Source: Clusia tigrina
Lineage: Eukaryota; Arthropoda; Insecta; Diptera; Clusiidae
Direction of reading: 5' to 3'
Assembly: GCA_920105625.2 (NCBI GenBank)
Contig: OV050030.1
Span: 247,287,889 to 247,351,888, forward strand
DNA: 64,000 bases
Position 1 is the first letter of the stretch. Each line of letters starts with the position of its first letter. The notes beneath the pieces were generated by a model. The model was given only the letters and a program-made list of their open reading frames with translations. It ran no database searches and had not been told where the DNA came from. A program made the translations under genes and the position numbers. Positions 49,933-63,184 of this stretch are shown one piece after another.

Positions 49933-52900
49933 ATCTTCAAATGGCCCTAACTTCTATACGGTACGTCCTACACCTATCAAAGTTTGCAACATACAAATGC
50001 TTGTAACTTTTTACTGGAGCGTCATAAAATCTTGAAATTTTGTAACAATAAAGTACTCGAGCCTCTTGTCAATTTAAGCTATCGCTCAAAGCTATGCTAC
50101 CCTTGAGTCCCAAATCAAACACTGATAAAACTTCAAATGGCCCTAACTTCTATACGGTACGTCCTACACCTATCAAAGTTTGCAACATACAAATGCTTGC
50201 AACTTTTTACTGGAGCGTCATAAAACCTTGAAATTTTGGAACAATAAAGTACTCGAGCCGCTTTTCAATTTAAGCTATCGCTCAAAGCTATGCTACCCTT
50301 GAGTCCCAAATCAAACACTGATAAAACTTCAAATGGCCCTAACTTCTATACGGTACGTCCTACACCTATCAAAGTTTGCAACATACAAATGCTTCTAACT
50401 TTTTACTGGAGCGTCATAAAAACTTGAAATTTTGTAACAATAAAGTACTCGAGCCTCTTGTCAATTTAAGCTATCGGTCAAAGCTATGCTACCTTTGAGT
50501 CCCAAATGAAACACTGATAAAGCTTCAAATGGCCCTAACTTCTATACGGTACGTCCTACACCTATCAAAGTTTGCAACTTACAAATGCTTGTAACTTTTT
50601 ACTGGAGCGCCATAAAATCTTGAAATTTTGTAACAATAAAGTACTCGAGCCTCTTGTCAATTTAAGCTATGGCTCAAAGCTATGCTACCCTTGAGTCCCA
50701 AATCAAACTCTGATAAAACTTCAAATGGCCCTTACTTCTATACGATACGTCCTACACCTATCAAAGTTTGCAACATACAAATGCTTGTAACTTTTTACTG
50801 GAGCGTCATAAAACCTTGAAATTTTGGAACAATAAAGTAATCGAGCCGCTTGTCAATTTAAGCTATCGCTCAAAGCTATGCTACCCTTGAGTCCCAAATC
50901 AAACGCTGATAAAACTTCAAATGGCCCTAACTTCTATACGGTATGTCCTACACCTATCAAAGTTTGCAACATACAAATGCTTGTAACTTTTTACTGGAGC
51001 GTCATAAAACCTTGAAATTTTGGAACAATAAAGTACTCGAGCCGCTTTTCAATTTAAGCTATCGCTCAAAGCTATGCTACCCTTGAGTCCCAAATCAAAC
51101 ACTGATAAAACTTCAAATGGCCCTAACTTCTATACGGTACGTCCTACACCTATCAAAGTTTGCAACATACAAATGCTTGTAACTTTTTACTGGAGTGTCA
51201 AAAAACCTTGAAATTTTGTAACAATAAAGTACTCGAGCCTCGTGTCAATTTAAGTTATCGCTCAAAGCTATGCTACCCTTGAGTCCCAAATGAAACACTG
51301 ATAAAACTTCAAATGGCCCTAACTTCTATACGGTACGTCCTACACCTATCAAAGTTTGCAACATACAAATGCTTGTAACTTTTTACTGGAGCGTCATAAA
51401 ACCTTGAAATTTTGTAACAATAAAGTACTCGAGCCTCTTGTCAATTTAAGCTATCGCTCAAAGCTATGCTACCCTTGAGTCCCAAATCAAACACTGATAA
51501 AACTTCAAATGGCCCTAACTTCTATACGGTACGTCCTACACCTATCAAAGTTTGCAACATACAAATGCTTGTAACTTTTTACTGGAGCGTCATAAAACCT
51601 TGAAATTTTGTAACAATAAAGTACTCGAGCCTCGTGTCAATTTAAGTTATCGCTCAAAGCTATGCTACCCTTGAGTCCCAAATCAAACACTGATAAACCT
51701 TCAAATGGCCCTAACTTCTATATGGTACGTCCTACACCTATCAAAGTTTGCAACATACAAATGCTTGTAACTTTTTACTGGAGCGTCATAAAACCTTGAA
51801 ATTTTGTAACAATAAAGTACTCGAGCCTCTTGTCAATTTAAGCTATCGCTCAAAGCTATGCTACCCTTGAGTCCCAAATCAAACACAGATAAAACTTCAA
51901 ATGGCCCTAACTTCTATACGGTACGTCCTACACCTATCAAAGTTTGCAACATACAAATGCTTGTAACTTTTTACTGGAGCGTCATAAAACCTTGAAATTT
52001 TGTAACAATAAAGTACTCGAGCCTCGTGTCAATTTAAGTTATCGCTCAAAGCTATGCTACCCTTGAGTCCCAAATCAAACACTGATAAAACTTCAAATGG
52101 CCCTAACTTCTATACGGTACGTCCTACACCTATCAAAGTTTGCAACATACAGATGCTTGTAACTTTTTACTGGAGCGTCATAAAACCTTCAAATTTTGTA
52201 ACAATAAAGTACTCGAGCCTCTTATCAATTTAAGCTATCGCTCAAAGCTATGCTACCCTTGAGTCCCAAATCAAACACTGATAAATCTTCAAATGGCCCT
52301 AACTTCTATACGGTACGTCCTACACCTATCAAAGTTTGCAACATACAAATGCTTGTAACTTTTTACTGGAGCGTCATAAAATCTTGAAATTTTGTAACAA
52401 TAAAGTACTCGAGCCTCTTGTCAATTTAAGCTATGGCTCAAAGCTATACTACCCTTGAGTCCCAAATCAAACACTGATAAAACTTCAAATGGCCCTAACT
52501 TCTATACGGTACGTCCTACACCTATCAAAGTTTGCAACATACAAATGCTTGTAACTTTTTACTGGAGCGTCATAAAACCTTGAAATTTTGGAACAATAAA
52601 GTACTCGAGCCGCTTTTCAATTTAAGCTATCGCGCAAAGCTATGCTACCCTTGAGTCCCAAATCAAACACTGATAAAACTTCAAATGGCCCTAACTTCTA
52701 TACGGTACGTCCTACACCTATCAAAGTTTGCAACATACAAATGCTTGTAACTTTTTACTGGAGCGTCATAAAACCTTGAAATTTTGTAACAATAAAGTAC
52801 TCGAGCCTCGTGTCAATTTAAGTTATCGCTCAAAGCTATGCTACCCTTGAGTCCCAAATCAAACACTGATAAACCTTCAAATGGCCCTAACTTCTATATG

Positions 52901-55900
52901 GTACGTCCTACACCTATCAAAGTTTGCAACATACAAATGCTTGTAACTTTTTACTGGAGCGTCATAAAACCTTGAAATTTTGTAACAATAAAGTACTCGA
53001 GCCTCTTGTCAATTTAAGCTATCGCTCAAAGCTATGCTACCCTTGAGTCCCAAATCAAACACTGATAAAACTTCAAATGGCCCTAACTTCTATACGGTAC
53101 GTCCTACACCTATCAAAGTTTGCAACATACAAATGCTTGTAACTTTTTACTGGAGCGTCATAAAACCTTGAAATTTTGTAACAATAAAGTACTCGAGCCT
53201 CGTGTCAATTTAAGTTATCGCTCAAAGCTATGCTACCCTTGAGTCCCAAATCAAACACTGATAAAACTTCAAATGGCCCTAACTTCTATACGGTACGTCC
53301 TACACCTATCAAAGTTTGCAACATACAGATGCTTGTAACTTTTTACTGGAGCGTCATAAAACCTTCAAATTTTGTAACAATAAAGTACTCGAGCCTCTTA
53401 TCAATTTAAGCTATCGCTCAAAGCTATGCTACCCTTGAGTCCCAAATCAAACACTGATAAATCTTCAAATGGCCCTAACTTCTATACGGTACGTCCTACA
53501 CCTATCAAAGTTTGCAACATACAAATGCTTGTAACTTTTTACTGGAGCGTCATAAAATCTTGAAATTTTGTAACAATAAAGTACTCGAGCCTCTTGTCAA
53601 TTTAAGCTATGGCTCAAAGCTATACTACCCTTGAGTCCCAAATCAAACACTGATAAAACTTCAAATGGCCCTAACTTCTATACGGTACGTCCTACACCTA
53701 TCAAAGTTTGCAACATACAAATGCTTGTAACTTTTTACTGGAGCGTCATAAAACCTTGAAATTTTGGAACAATAAAGTACTCGAGCCGCTTTTCAATTTA
53801 AGCTATCGCGCAAAGCTATGCTACCCTTGAGTCCCAAATCAAACACTGATAAAACTTCAAATGGCCCTAACTTCTATACGGTACGTCCTACACCTATCAA
53901 AGTTTGCAACATACAAATGCTTGTAACTTTTTACTGGAGCGTCAAAAAACCTTGAAATTTTGTAACAATAAAGTACTCGAGCCTCGTGTCAATTTAAGTT
54001 ATCGCTCAAAGCTATGCTACCCTTGAGTCCCAAATCAAACACTGATAAAACTTCAAATGGTCCTAACTTCTATACGGTACGTCCTACACCTATCAAAGTT
54101 TGCAACATACAAATGCTTGTAACTTTTTACTGGAGCGTCATAAAACCTTGAAATTTTGTAACAATAAAGTACTCGAGCCTCTTGTCAATTTAAGCTATCG
54201 CTCAAAGCTATGCTACCCTTGAGTCCCAAATCAAACACTGATAAAACTTCAAATGGCCCTAACTTCTATACGGTACGTCCTACACCTATCAAAGTTTGCA
54301 ACATACAAATGCTTGTAACTTTTTACTGGAGCGTCATAAAACCTTGAAATTTTGTAACAATAAAGTACTCGAGCCTCTTGTCAATTTAAGCTATCGGTCA
54401 AAGCTATGCTACCTTTGAGTCCCAAATCAAACACTGATAAAGCTTCAAATGGCCCTAACTTCTATACGGTACGTCCTACACCTATCAAAGTTTGCAACTT
54501 ACAAATGCTTGTAACTTTTTACTGGAGCGTCATAAAATCTTGAAATTTTGTAACAATAAAGTACTCGAGCCTCTTGTCAATTTAAGCTATGGCTCAAAGC
54601 TATGCTACCCTTGAGTCCCAAATCAAACTCTGATAAAACTTCAAATGGCCCTAACTTCTATACGATACGTCCTACACCTATCAAAGTTTGCAACATACAA
54701 ATGCTTGTAACTTTTTACTGGAGCATCATAAAACCTTGAAATTTTGGAACAATAAAGTAATCGAGCCGCTTGTCAATTTAAGCTATCGCTCAAAGCTATG
54801 CTACCCTTGAGTCCCAAATCAAACGCTGATAAAACTTCAAATGGCCCTAACTTCTATACGGTATGTCCTACACCTATCAAAGTTTGCAACATACAAATGC
54901 TTGTAACTTTTTACTGGAGCGTCATAAAACCTTGAAATTTTGGAACAATAAAGTACTCGAGCCGCTTTTCAATTTAAGCTATCGCTCAAAGCTATGCTAC
55001 CCTTGAGTCCCAAATCAAACACTGATAAAACTTCAAATGGCCCTAACTTCTATACGGTACGTCCTACACCTATCAAAGTTTGCAACGTACAAATGCTTGT
55101 AACTTTTTACTGGAGCGTCAAAAAACCTTGAAATTTTGTAACAATAAAGTACTCGAGCCTCGTGTCAATTTAAGTTATCGCTCAAAGCTATGCTACCCTT
55201 GAGTCCCAAATCAAACACTGATAAAACTTCAAATGGCCCTAACTTCTATACGGTACGTCCTACACCTATCAAAGTTTGCAACATACAAATGCTTGTAACT
55301 TTTTACTGCAGCGTCATAAAACCTTGAAATTTTGTAACAATAAAGTACTCGAGCCTCTTGTCAATTTAAGCTATCGCTCAAAGCTATGCCACCCTTGAGT
55401 CCCAAATCAAACACTGATAAAACTTCAAATGGCCCTAACTTCTATACGGTACGTCCTACACCTATCAAAGTTTGCAACATACAAATGCTTGTAACTTTTT
55501 ACTGGAGCGTCATAAAACCTTGAAATTTTGTAACAATAAAGTACTCGAGCCTCTTGTCAATTTAAGCTATCGGTCAAAGCTATGCTACCTTTGAGTCCCA
55601 AATCAAACACTGATAAAGCTTCAAATGGCCCTAACTTCTATACGGTACGTCCTACACCTATCAAAGTTTGCAACATACAAATGCTTGTAACTTTTTACTG
55701 GAGTGTCAAAAAACCTTGAAATTTTGTAACAATAAAGTACTCGAGCCTCGTGTCAATTTAAGTTATCGCTCAAAGCTATGCTACCCTTGAGTCCCAAATG
55801 AAACACTGATAAAACTTCAAATGGCCCTAACTTCTATACGGTACGTCCTACACCTATCAAAGTTTGCAACATACAAATGCTTGTAACTTTTTACTGGAGC

Positions 55901-58900
55901 GTCATAAAATCTTGAAATTTTGTAACAATAAAGTACTCGAGCCTCTTGTCAATTTAAGCTATCGCTCAAAGCTATGCTACCCTTGAGTCCCAAATCAAAC
56001 ACTGATAAAACTTCAAATGGCCCTAACTTCTATACGGTACGTCCTACACCTATCAAAGTTTGCAACATACAAATGCTTGCAACTTTTTACTGGAGCGTCA
56101 TAAAACCTTGAAATTTTGGAACAATAAAGTACTCGAGCCGCTTTTCAATTTAAGCTATCGCTCAAAGCTATGCTACCCTTGAGTCCCAAATCAAACACTG
56201 ATAAAACTTCAAATGGCCCTAACTTCTATACGGTACGTCCTACACCTATCAAAGTTTGCAACATACAAATGCTTCTAACTTTTTACTGGAGCGTCATAAA
56301 AACTTGAAATTTTGTAACAATAAAGTACTCGAGCCTCTTGTCAATTTAAGCTATCGGTCAAAGCTATGCTACCTTTGAGTCCCAAATGAAACACTGATAA
56401 AGCTTCAAATGGCCCTAACTTCTATACGGTACGTCCTACACCTATCAAAGTTTGCAACTTACAAATGCTTGTAACTTTTTACTGGAGCGCCATAAAATCT
56501 TGAAATTTTGTAACAATAAAGTACTCGAGCCTCTTGTCAATTTAAGCTATGGCTCAAAGCTATGCTACCCTTGAGTCCCAAATCAAACTCTGATAAAACT
56601 TCAAATGGCCCTTACTTCTATACGATACGTCCTACACCTATCAAAGTTTGCAACATACAAATGCTTGTAACTTTTTACTGGAGCGTCATAAAACCTTGAA
56701 ATTTTGGAACAATAAAGTAATCGAGCCGCTTGTCAATTTAAGCTATCGCTCAAAGCTATGCTACCCTTGAGTCCCAAATCAAACGCTGATAAAACTTCAA
56801 ATGGCCCTAACTTCTATACGGTATGTCCTACACCTATCAAAGTTTGCAACATACAAATGCTTGTAACTTTTTACTGGAGCGTCATAAAACCTTGAAATTT
56901 TGGAACAATAAAGTACTCGAGCCGCTTTTCAATTTAAGCTATCGCTCAAAGCTATGCTACCCTTGAGTCCCAAATCAAACACTGATAAAACTTCAAATGG
57001 CCCTAACTTCTATACGGTACGTCCTACACCTATCAAAGTTTGCAACATACAAATGCTTGTAACTTTTTACTGGAGTGTCAAAAAACCTTGAAATTTTGTA
57101 ACAATAAAGTACTCGAGCCTCGTGTCAATTTAAGTTATCGCTCAAAGCTATGCTACCCTTGAGTCCCAAATGAAACACTGATAAAACTTCAAATGGCCCT
57201 AACTTCTATACGGTACGTCCTACACCTATCAAAGTTTGCAACATACAAATGCTTGTAACTTTTTACTGGAGCGTCATAAAACCTTGAAATTTTGTAACAA
57301 TAAAGTACTCGAGCCTCTTGTCAATTTAAGCTATCGCTCAAAGCTATGCTACCCTTGAGTCCCAAATCAAACACTGATAAAACTTCAAATGGCCCTAACT
57401 TCTATACGGTACGTCCTACACCTATCAAAGTTTGCAACATACAAATGCTTGTAACTTTTTACTGGAGCGTCATAAAACCTTGAAATTTTGTAACAATAAA
57501 GTACTCGAGCCTCGTGTCAATTTAAGTTATCGCTGAAAGCTATGCTACCCTTGAGTCCCAAATCAAACACTGATAAACCTTCAAATGGCCCTAACTTCTA
57601 TATGGTACGTCCTACACCTATCAAAGTTTGCAACATACAAATGCTTGTAACTTTTTACTGGAGCGTCATAAAACCTTGAAATTTTGTAACAATAAAGTAC
57701 TCGAGCCTCTTGTCAATTTAAGCTATCGCTCAAAGCTATGCTACCCTTGAGTCCCAAATCAAACATTGATAAAACTTCAAATGGCCCTAACTTCTATACG
57801 GTACGTCCTACACCTATCAAAGTTTGCAACATACAAATGCTTGTAACTTTTTACTGGAGCGTCATAAAACCTTGAAATTTTGTAACAATAAAGTACTCGA
57901 GCCTCGTGTCAATTTAAGTTATCGCTCAAAGCTATGCTACCCTTGAGTCCCAAATCAAACACTGATAAAACTTCAAATGGCCCTAACTTCTATACGGTAC
58001 GTCCTACACCTATCAAAGTTTGCAACATACAGATGCTTGTAACTTTTTACTGGAGCGTCATAAAACCTTCAAATTTTGTAACAATAAAGTACTCGAGCCT
58101 CTTATCAATTTAAGCTATCGCTCAAAGCTATGCTACCCTTGAGTCCCAAATCAAACACTGATAAATCTTCAAATGGCCCTAACTTCTATACGGTACGTCC
58201 TACACCTATCAAAGTTTGCAACATACAAATGCTTGTAACTTTTTACTGGAGCGTCATAAAATCTTGAAATTTTGTAACAATAAAGTACTCGAGCCTCTTG
58301 TCAATTTAAGCTATGGCTCAAAGCTATACTACCCTTGAGTCCCAAATCAAACACTGATAAAACTTCAAATGGCCCTAACTTCTATACGGTACGTCCTACA
58401 CCTATCAAAGTTTGCAACATACAAATGCTTGTAACTTTTTACTGGAGCGTCATAAAACCTTGAAATTTTGGAACAATAAAGTACTCGAGCCGCTTTTCAA
58501 TTTAAGCTATCGCGCAAAGCTATGCTACCCTTGAGTCCCAAATCAAACACTGATAAAACTTCAAATGGCCCTAACTTCTATACGGTACGTCCTACACCTA
58601 TCAAAGTTTGCAACATACAAATGCTTGTAACTTTTTACTGGAGCGTCAAAAAACCTTGAAATTTTGTAACAATAAAGTACTCGAGCCTCGTGTCAATTTA
58701 AGTTATCGCTCAAAGCTATGCTACCCTTGAGTCCCAAATCAAACACTGATAAAACTTCAAATGGTCCTAACTTCTATACGGTACGTCCTACACCTATCAA
58801 AGTTTGCAACATACAAATGCTTGTAACTTTTTACTGGAGCGTCATAAAACCTTGAAATTTTGTAACAATAAAGTACTCGAGCCTCTTGTCAATTTAAGCT

Positions 58901-60374
58901 ATCGCTCAAAGCTATGCTACCCTTGAGTCCCAAATCAAACACTGATAAAACTTCAAATGGCCCTAACTTCTATACGGTACGTCCTACACCTATCAAAGTT
59001 TGCAACATACAAATGCTTGTAACTTTTTACTGGAGCGTCATAAAACCTTGAAATTTTGTAACAATAAAGTACTCGAGCCTCTTGTCAATTTAAGCTATCG
59101 GTCAAAGCTATGCTACCTTTGAGTCCCAAATCAAACACTGATAAAGCTTCAAATGGCCCTAACTTCTATACGGTACGTCCTACACCTATCAAAGTTTGCA
59201 ACTTACAAATGCTTGTAACTTTTTACTGGAGCGTCATAAAATCTTGAAATTTTGTAACAATAAAGTACTCGAGCCTCTTGTCAATTTAAGCTATGGCTCA
59301 AAGCTATGCTACCCTTGAGTCCCAAATAAAACTCTGATAAAACTTCAAATGGCCCTAACTTCTATACGATACGTCCTACACCTATCAAAGTTTGCAACAT
59401 ACAAATGCTTGTAACTTTTTACTGGAGCATCATAAAACCTTGAAATTTTGGAACAATAAAGTAATCGAGCCGCTTGTCAATTTAAGCTATCGCTCAAAGC
59501 TATGCTACCCTTGAGTCCCAAATCAAACGCTGATAAAACTTCAAATGGCCCTAACTTCTATACGGTATGTCCTACACCTATCAAAGTTTGCAACATACAA
59601 ATGCTTGTAACTTTTTACTGGAGCGTCATAAAACCTTGAAATTTTGGAACAATAAAGTACTCGAGCCGCTTTTCAATTTAAGCTATCGCTCAAAGCTATG
59701 CTACCCTTGAGTCCCAAATCAAACACTGATAAAACTTCAAATGGCCCTAACTTCTATACGGTACGTCCTACACCTATCAAAGTTTGCAACATACAAATGC
59801 TTGTAACTTTTTACTGGAGCGTCAAAAAACCTTGAAATTTTGTAACAATAAAGTACTCGAGCCTCGTGTCAATTTAAGTTATCGCTCAAAGCTATGCTAC
59901 CCTTGAGTCCCAAATCAAACACTGATAAAACTTCAAATGGCCCTAACTTCTATACGGTACGTCCTACACCTATCAAAGTTTGCAACATACAAATGCTTGT
60001 AACTTTTTACTGCAGCGTCATAAAACCTTGAAATTTTATAACAATAAAGTACTCGAGCCTCTTGTCAATTTAAGCTATCGCTCAAAGCTATGCCACCCTT
60101 GAGTCCCAAATCAAACACTGATAAAACTTCAAATGGCCCTAACTTCTATACGGTACGTCCTACACCTATCAAAGTTTGCAACATACAAATGCTTGTAACT
60201 TTTTACTGGAGCGTCATAAAACCTTGAAATTTTGTAACAATAAAGTACTCGAGCCTCTTGTCAATTTAAGCTATCGGTCAAAGCTATGCTACCTTTGAGT
60301 CCCAAATCAAACACTGATAAAGCTTCAAATGGCCCTAACTTCTATACGGTACGTCCTACACCTATCAAAGTTTG
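49933..60374 (+). repeat. Large tandem duplication of satellite blocks (about 5.7 and 4.6 kb)
   Basis: The block at about 49933-52768 recurs at 55813-58648 (offset 5880, 30 monomers). Line-by-line comparison shows about three or four mismatches in 2.8 kb. The rest of the first block, about 53800-55670, recurs at 58504-60374 (offset 4704, 24 monomers). The offset drops by 1176 bp because a six-monomer unit is present twice in the first block (51.6-54.0 kb) and once in the second. Shared private variants include GCTTCTAACT, GGAGCGCCAT, CCCTTACTTC, GAGCATCAT, ATGGTCC and TATGCCACCC. Confidence 0.92.
51680..54020 (+). repeat. 1176-bp (6-monomer) unit duplicated in tandem
   Basis: GATAAACCTTC with TATATGG occurs at about 51697 and 52873, and CTATCGCGCAAAGC monomers start at 52624 and 53800. 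All are 1176 bp apart. The corresponding region of the sister block (57.5-58.6 kb) holds this unit only once. Confidence 0.88.
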
Positions 60375-62000
60375 CAACTTACAAATGCTTGTAACTTTTT
60401 ACTGGAGCGTCATAAAATCTTGAAATTTTGTAACAATAAAGTACTCGAGCCTCTTGTCAATTTAAGCTATGGCTCAAAGCTATGCTACCCTTGAGTCCCA
60501 AATCAAACTCTGATAAAACTTCAAATGGCCCTAACTTCTATACGATACGTCCTACACCTATCAAAGTTTGCAACATACAAATGCTTGTAACTTTTTACTG
60601 GAGCGTCATAAAACCTTGAAATTTTGGAACAATAAAGTAATCGAGCCGCTTGTCAATTTAAGCTATCGCTCAAAGCTATGCTACCCTTGAGTCCCAAATC
60701 AAACGCTGATAAAACTTCAAATGGCCCTAACTTCTATACGGTACGTCCTACACCTATCAAAGTTTGCAACATACAAATGCTTGTAACTTTTTACTGGAGC
60801 GTCATAAAACCTTGAAATTTTGTAACAATAAAGTACTCGAGCCTCTTGTCAATTTAAGCTATCGCTCAAAGCTATGCTACCCTTGAGTCCCAAATCAAAC
60901 ACTGATAAAACTTCAAATGGCCCTAACTTCTATACGGTACGTCCTACACCTATCAAAGATTGCAGCATACAAATGCTTGAAACTTTTTACTGGAGCGTCA
61001 AAAAACCTTGAAATTTTGTAACAATAAAGTACTCGAGCCTCGTGTCAATTTAAGTTATCGCTCAAAGCTATGCTACCCTTGAGTCCCAAATCAAACACTG
61101 ATAAAACTTCAAATGGCCCTAACTTCTATACGGTACGTCCTACACCTATCAAAGTTTGCAACATACAAATGCTTGTAACTTTTTACTGCAGCGTCATAAA
61201 ACCTTGAAATTTTGTAACAATAAAGTACTCGAGCCTCTTGTCAATTTAAGCTATCGCTCAAAGCTATGCTACCCTTGAGTCCCAAATCAAACACTGATAA
61301 AACTTCAAATGGCCCTAACTTCTATACGGTACGTCCTACACCTATCAAAGTTTGCAACATACAAATGCTTGTAACTTTTTACTGGAGCGTCATAAAACCT
61401 TGAAATTTTGTAACAATAAAGTACTCGAGCCTCTTGTCAATTTAAGCTATCGGTCAAAGCTATGCTACCTTTGAGTCCCAAATCAAACACTGATAAAGCT
61501 TCAAATGGCCCTAACTTCTATACGGTACGTCCTACACCTATCAAAGTTTGCAACTTACAAATGCTTGTAACTTTTTACTGGAGCGTCATAAAATCTTGAA
61601 ATTTTGTAACAATAAAGTACTCGAGCCTCTTGTCAATTTAAGCTATGGCTCAAAGCTATGCTACCCTTGAGTCCCAAATCAAACTCTGATAAAACTTCAA
61701 ATGGCCCTAACTTCTATACGATACGTCCTACACCTATCAAAGTTTGCAACATACAAATGCTTGTAACTTTTTACTGGAGCGTCATAAAACCTTGAAATTT
61801 TGGAACAATAAAGTAATCGAGCCGCTTGTCAATTTAAGCTATCGCTCAAAGCTATGCTACCCTTGAGTCCCAAATCAAACGCTGATAAAACTTCAAATGG
61901 CCGTAACTTCTATACGGTATGTCCTACACCTATCAAAGTTTGCAACATACAAATGCTTGTAACTTTTTACTGGAGCGTCATAAAACCTTGAAATTTTGTA
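59092..62000 (+). repeat. 6-monomer higher-order repeat near the right end
   Basis: CGGTCAAAGC monomers start at 59092, 60268 and 61444, GTAATCGAG lies at 59461, 60637 and 61813, and ACTGCAGCGTC near 60013 and 61189. All are spaced 1176 bp. The second copy contains a mosaic monomer near 60856. Confidence 0.87.
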
Positions 62001-63184
62001 ACAATAAAGTACTCGAGCCTCGTGTCAATTTAAGTTATCGCTCAAAGCTATGCTACCCTTGAGTCCCAAATCAAACACTGATAAAACTTCAAATGGCCCT
62101 AACTTCTATACGGTACGTCCTACACCTATCAAAGTTTGCAACATACAAATGCTTGTAACTTTTTACTGGAGCGTCATAAAACCTTGAAATTTTGTAACAA
62201 TAAAGTACTCGAGCCTCTTGTCAATTTAAGCTATCGCTCAAAGCTATGCTACCCTTGAGTCCCAAATCAAACACTGATAAAACTTCAAATGGCCCTAACT
62301 TCTATACGGTACGTCCTACACCTATCAAAGATTGCAGCATACAAATGCTTGAAACTTTTTACTGGAGCGTCATAAAACCTTGAAATTTTGTAACAATAAA
62401 GTACTCGGGCCTCTTGTCAATTTAGGCTATCGGGCAAAGCTAGGCTACCCTTGAGTCCCAAATCAAAAACTGATAAAGCTTCAAATGGCCCTAACCTCTA
62501 TACGGTACGTCCTACACCTATCAAAGTTTGCAACATACAAATGCTTGCAAGTTTTTACTGGAGCGTCATAAAACCTTGAAATTTTGTAACAATAAAGTAC
62601 TCGAGCCTCTTGTCAATTTAAGCTATCGCTCAAAGCTATGCTACCAATGAGTCCCAAATCAAACACTGATAAAACTTCAAATGGCCCTAACTTCTATACG
62701 GTACGTCCTACACCTATCAAAGATTGCAACATACAAATGCTTGCAACTTTTTACTGGAGCGGCATAAAACCTTGAAATTTTCTAACAATAAAGTACTCGA
62801 GCCTCGTGTCAATTTAAGTTATCGCTCAAAGCTATGCTACCCTTGAGTCCCAAATCAAACACTGATAAAACTTCAAATGGCCCTAACTTCTATACGGTAC
62901 GTCCTACACCTATCAAAGTTGGCAACATACAAATGCTTGTAACTTTTTACTGGGGCGTCATAAAATCTTGAAATTTTGTAACAATAAAGTACTCGAGCCT
63001 CTTATCAATTTAAGCTATCGCTCAAAGCTATGCTACCCTTGAGTCCCAAATCAAACACTCATAAAACTTCAAATGGCCCTAACCTCTATACGGTACGTCC
63101 TACACCTATCAAAGTTTGCAACATACAAATGCTTGTAACTTTTTACTGGAGCGTCATAAAATCTTGAAATTTTGTAACAATAAA

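Larger units (their letters stand above)
8659..63184 (+). repeat. 196-bp satellite array, right segment (about 278 monomers)
   Basis: Continuous head-to-tail 196-bp monomers, the first full one at 8834. No inversion or foreign insertion was seen before 63184. Between the monomer starts at 8834 and 61444 the length is 269 units minus 114 bp. I can account for all of that: one 109-bp deletion near 33430 and single-base losses near 11609, 11843, 13800, 20130 and 35113. Point variants are many and recur in combination, defining families such as AAGTTATCGC with CCTCGTGTC, CGGTCAAAGC with CTACCTTTGAG, GGAACAATAAAG with GAGCCGCTT, and ATTCTTGTAACG with TTTTACTATAG. No gene is supported; short minus-strand ORFs of about 61 codons recur by chance of the repeat. 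Confidence 0.98.

Noticed and set aside
44565..50837. A 16-monomer (3136-bp) higher-order unit suggested by GTAATCGAG spacing of 7, 9, 7, 9
   Set aside because: Flanking monomers diverge after one or two units at the 3136-bp offset, so only the 7-monomer duplication is supported.
1..63184. Regularly spaced repeats resembling a CRISPR array
   Set aside because: The whole 196-bp unit is repeated with no unique spacers, the context is eukaryotic and there are no cas genes.
1..63184. CENP-B-box-like motif in the monomer
   Set aside because: No stretch fitting TTCG-N4-A-N2-CGGG was seen in the monomer, so a centromere role cannot be argued this way.
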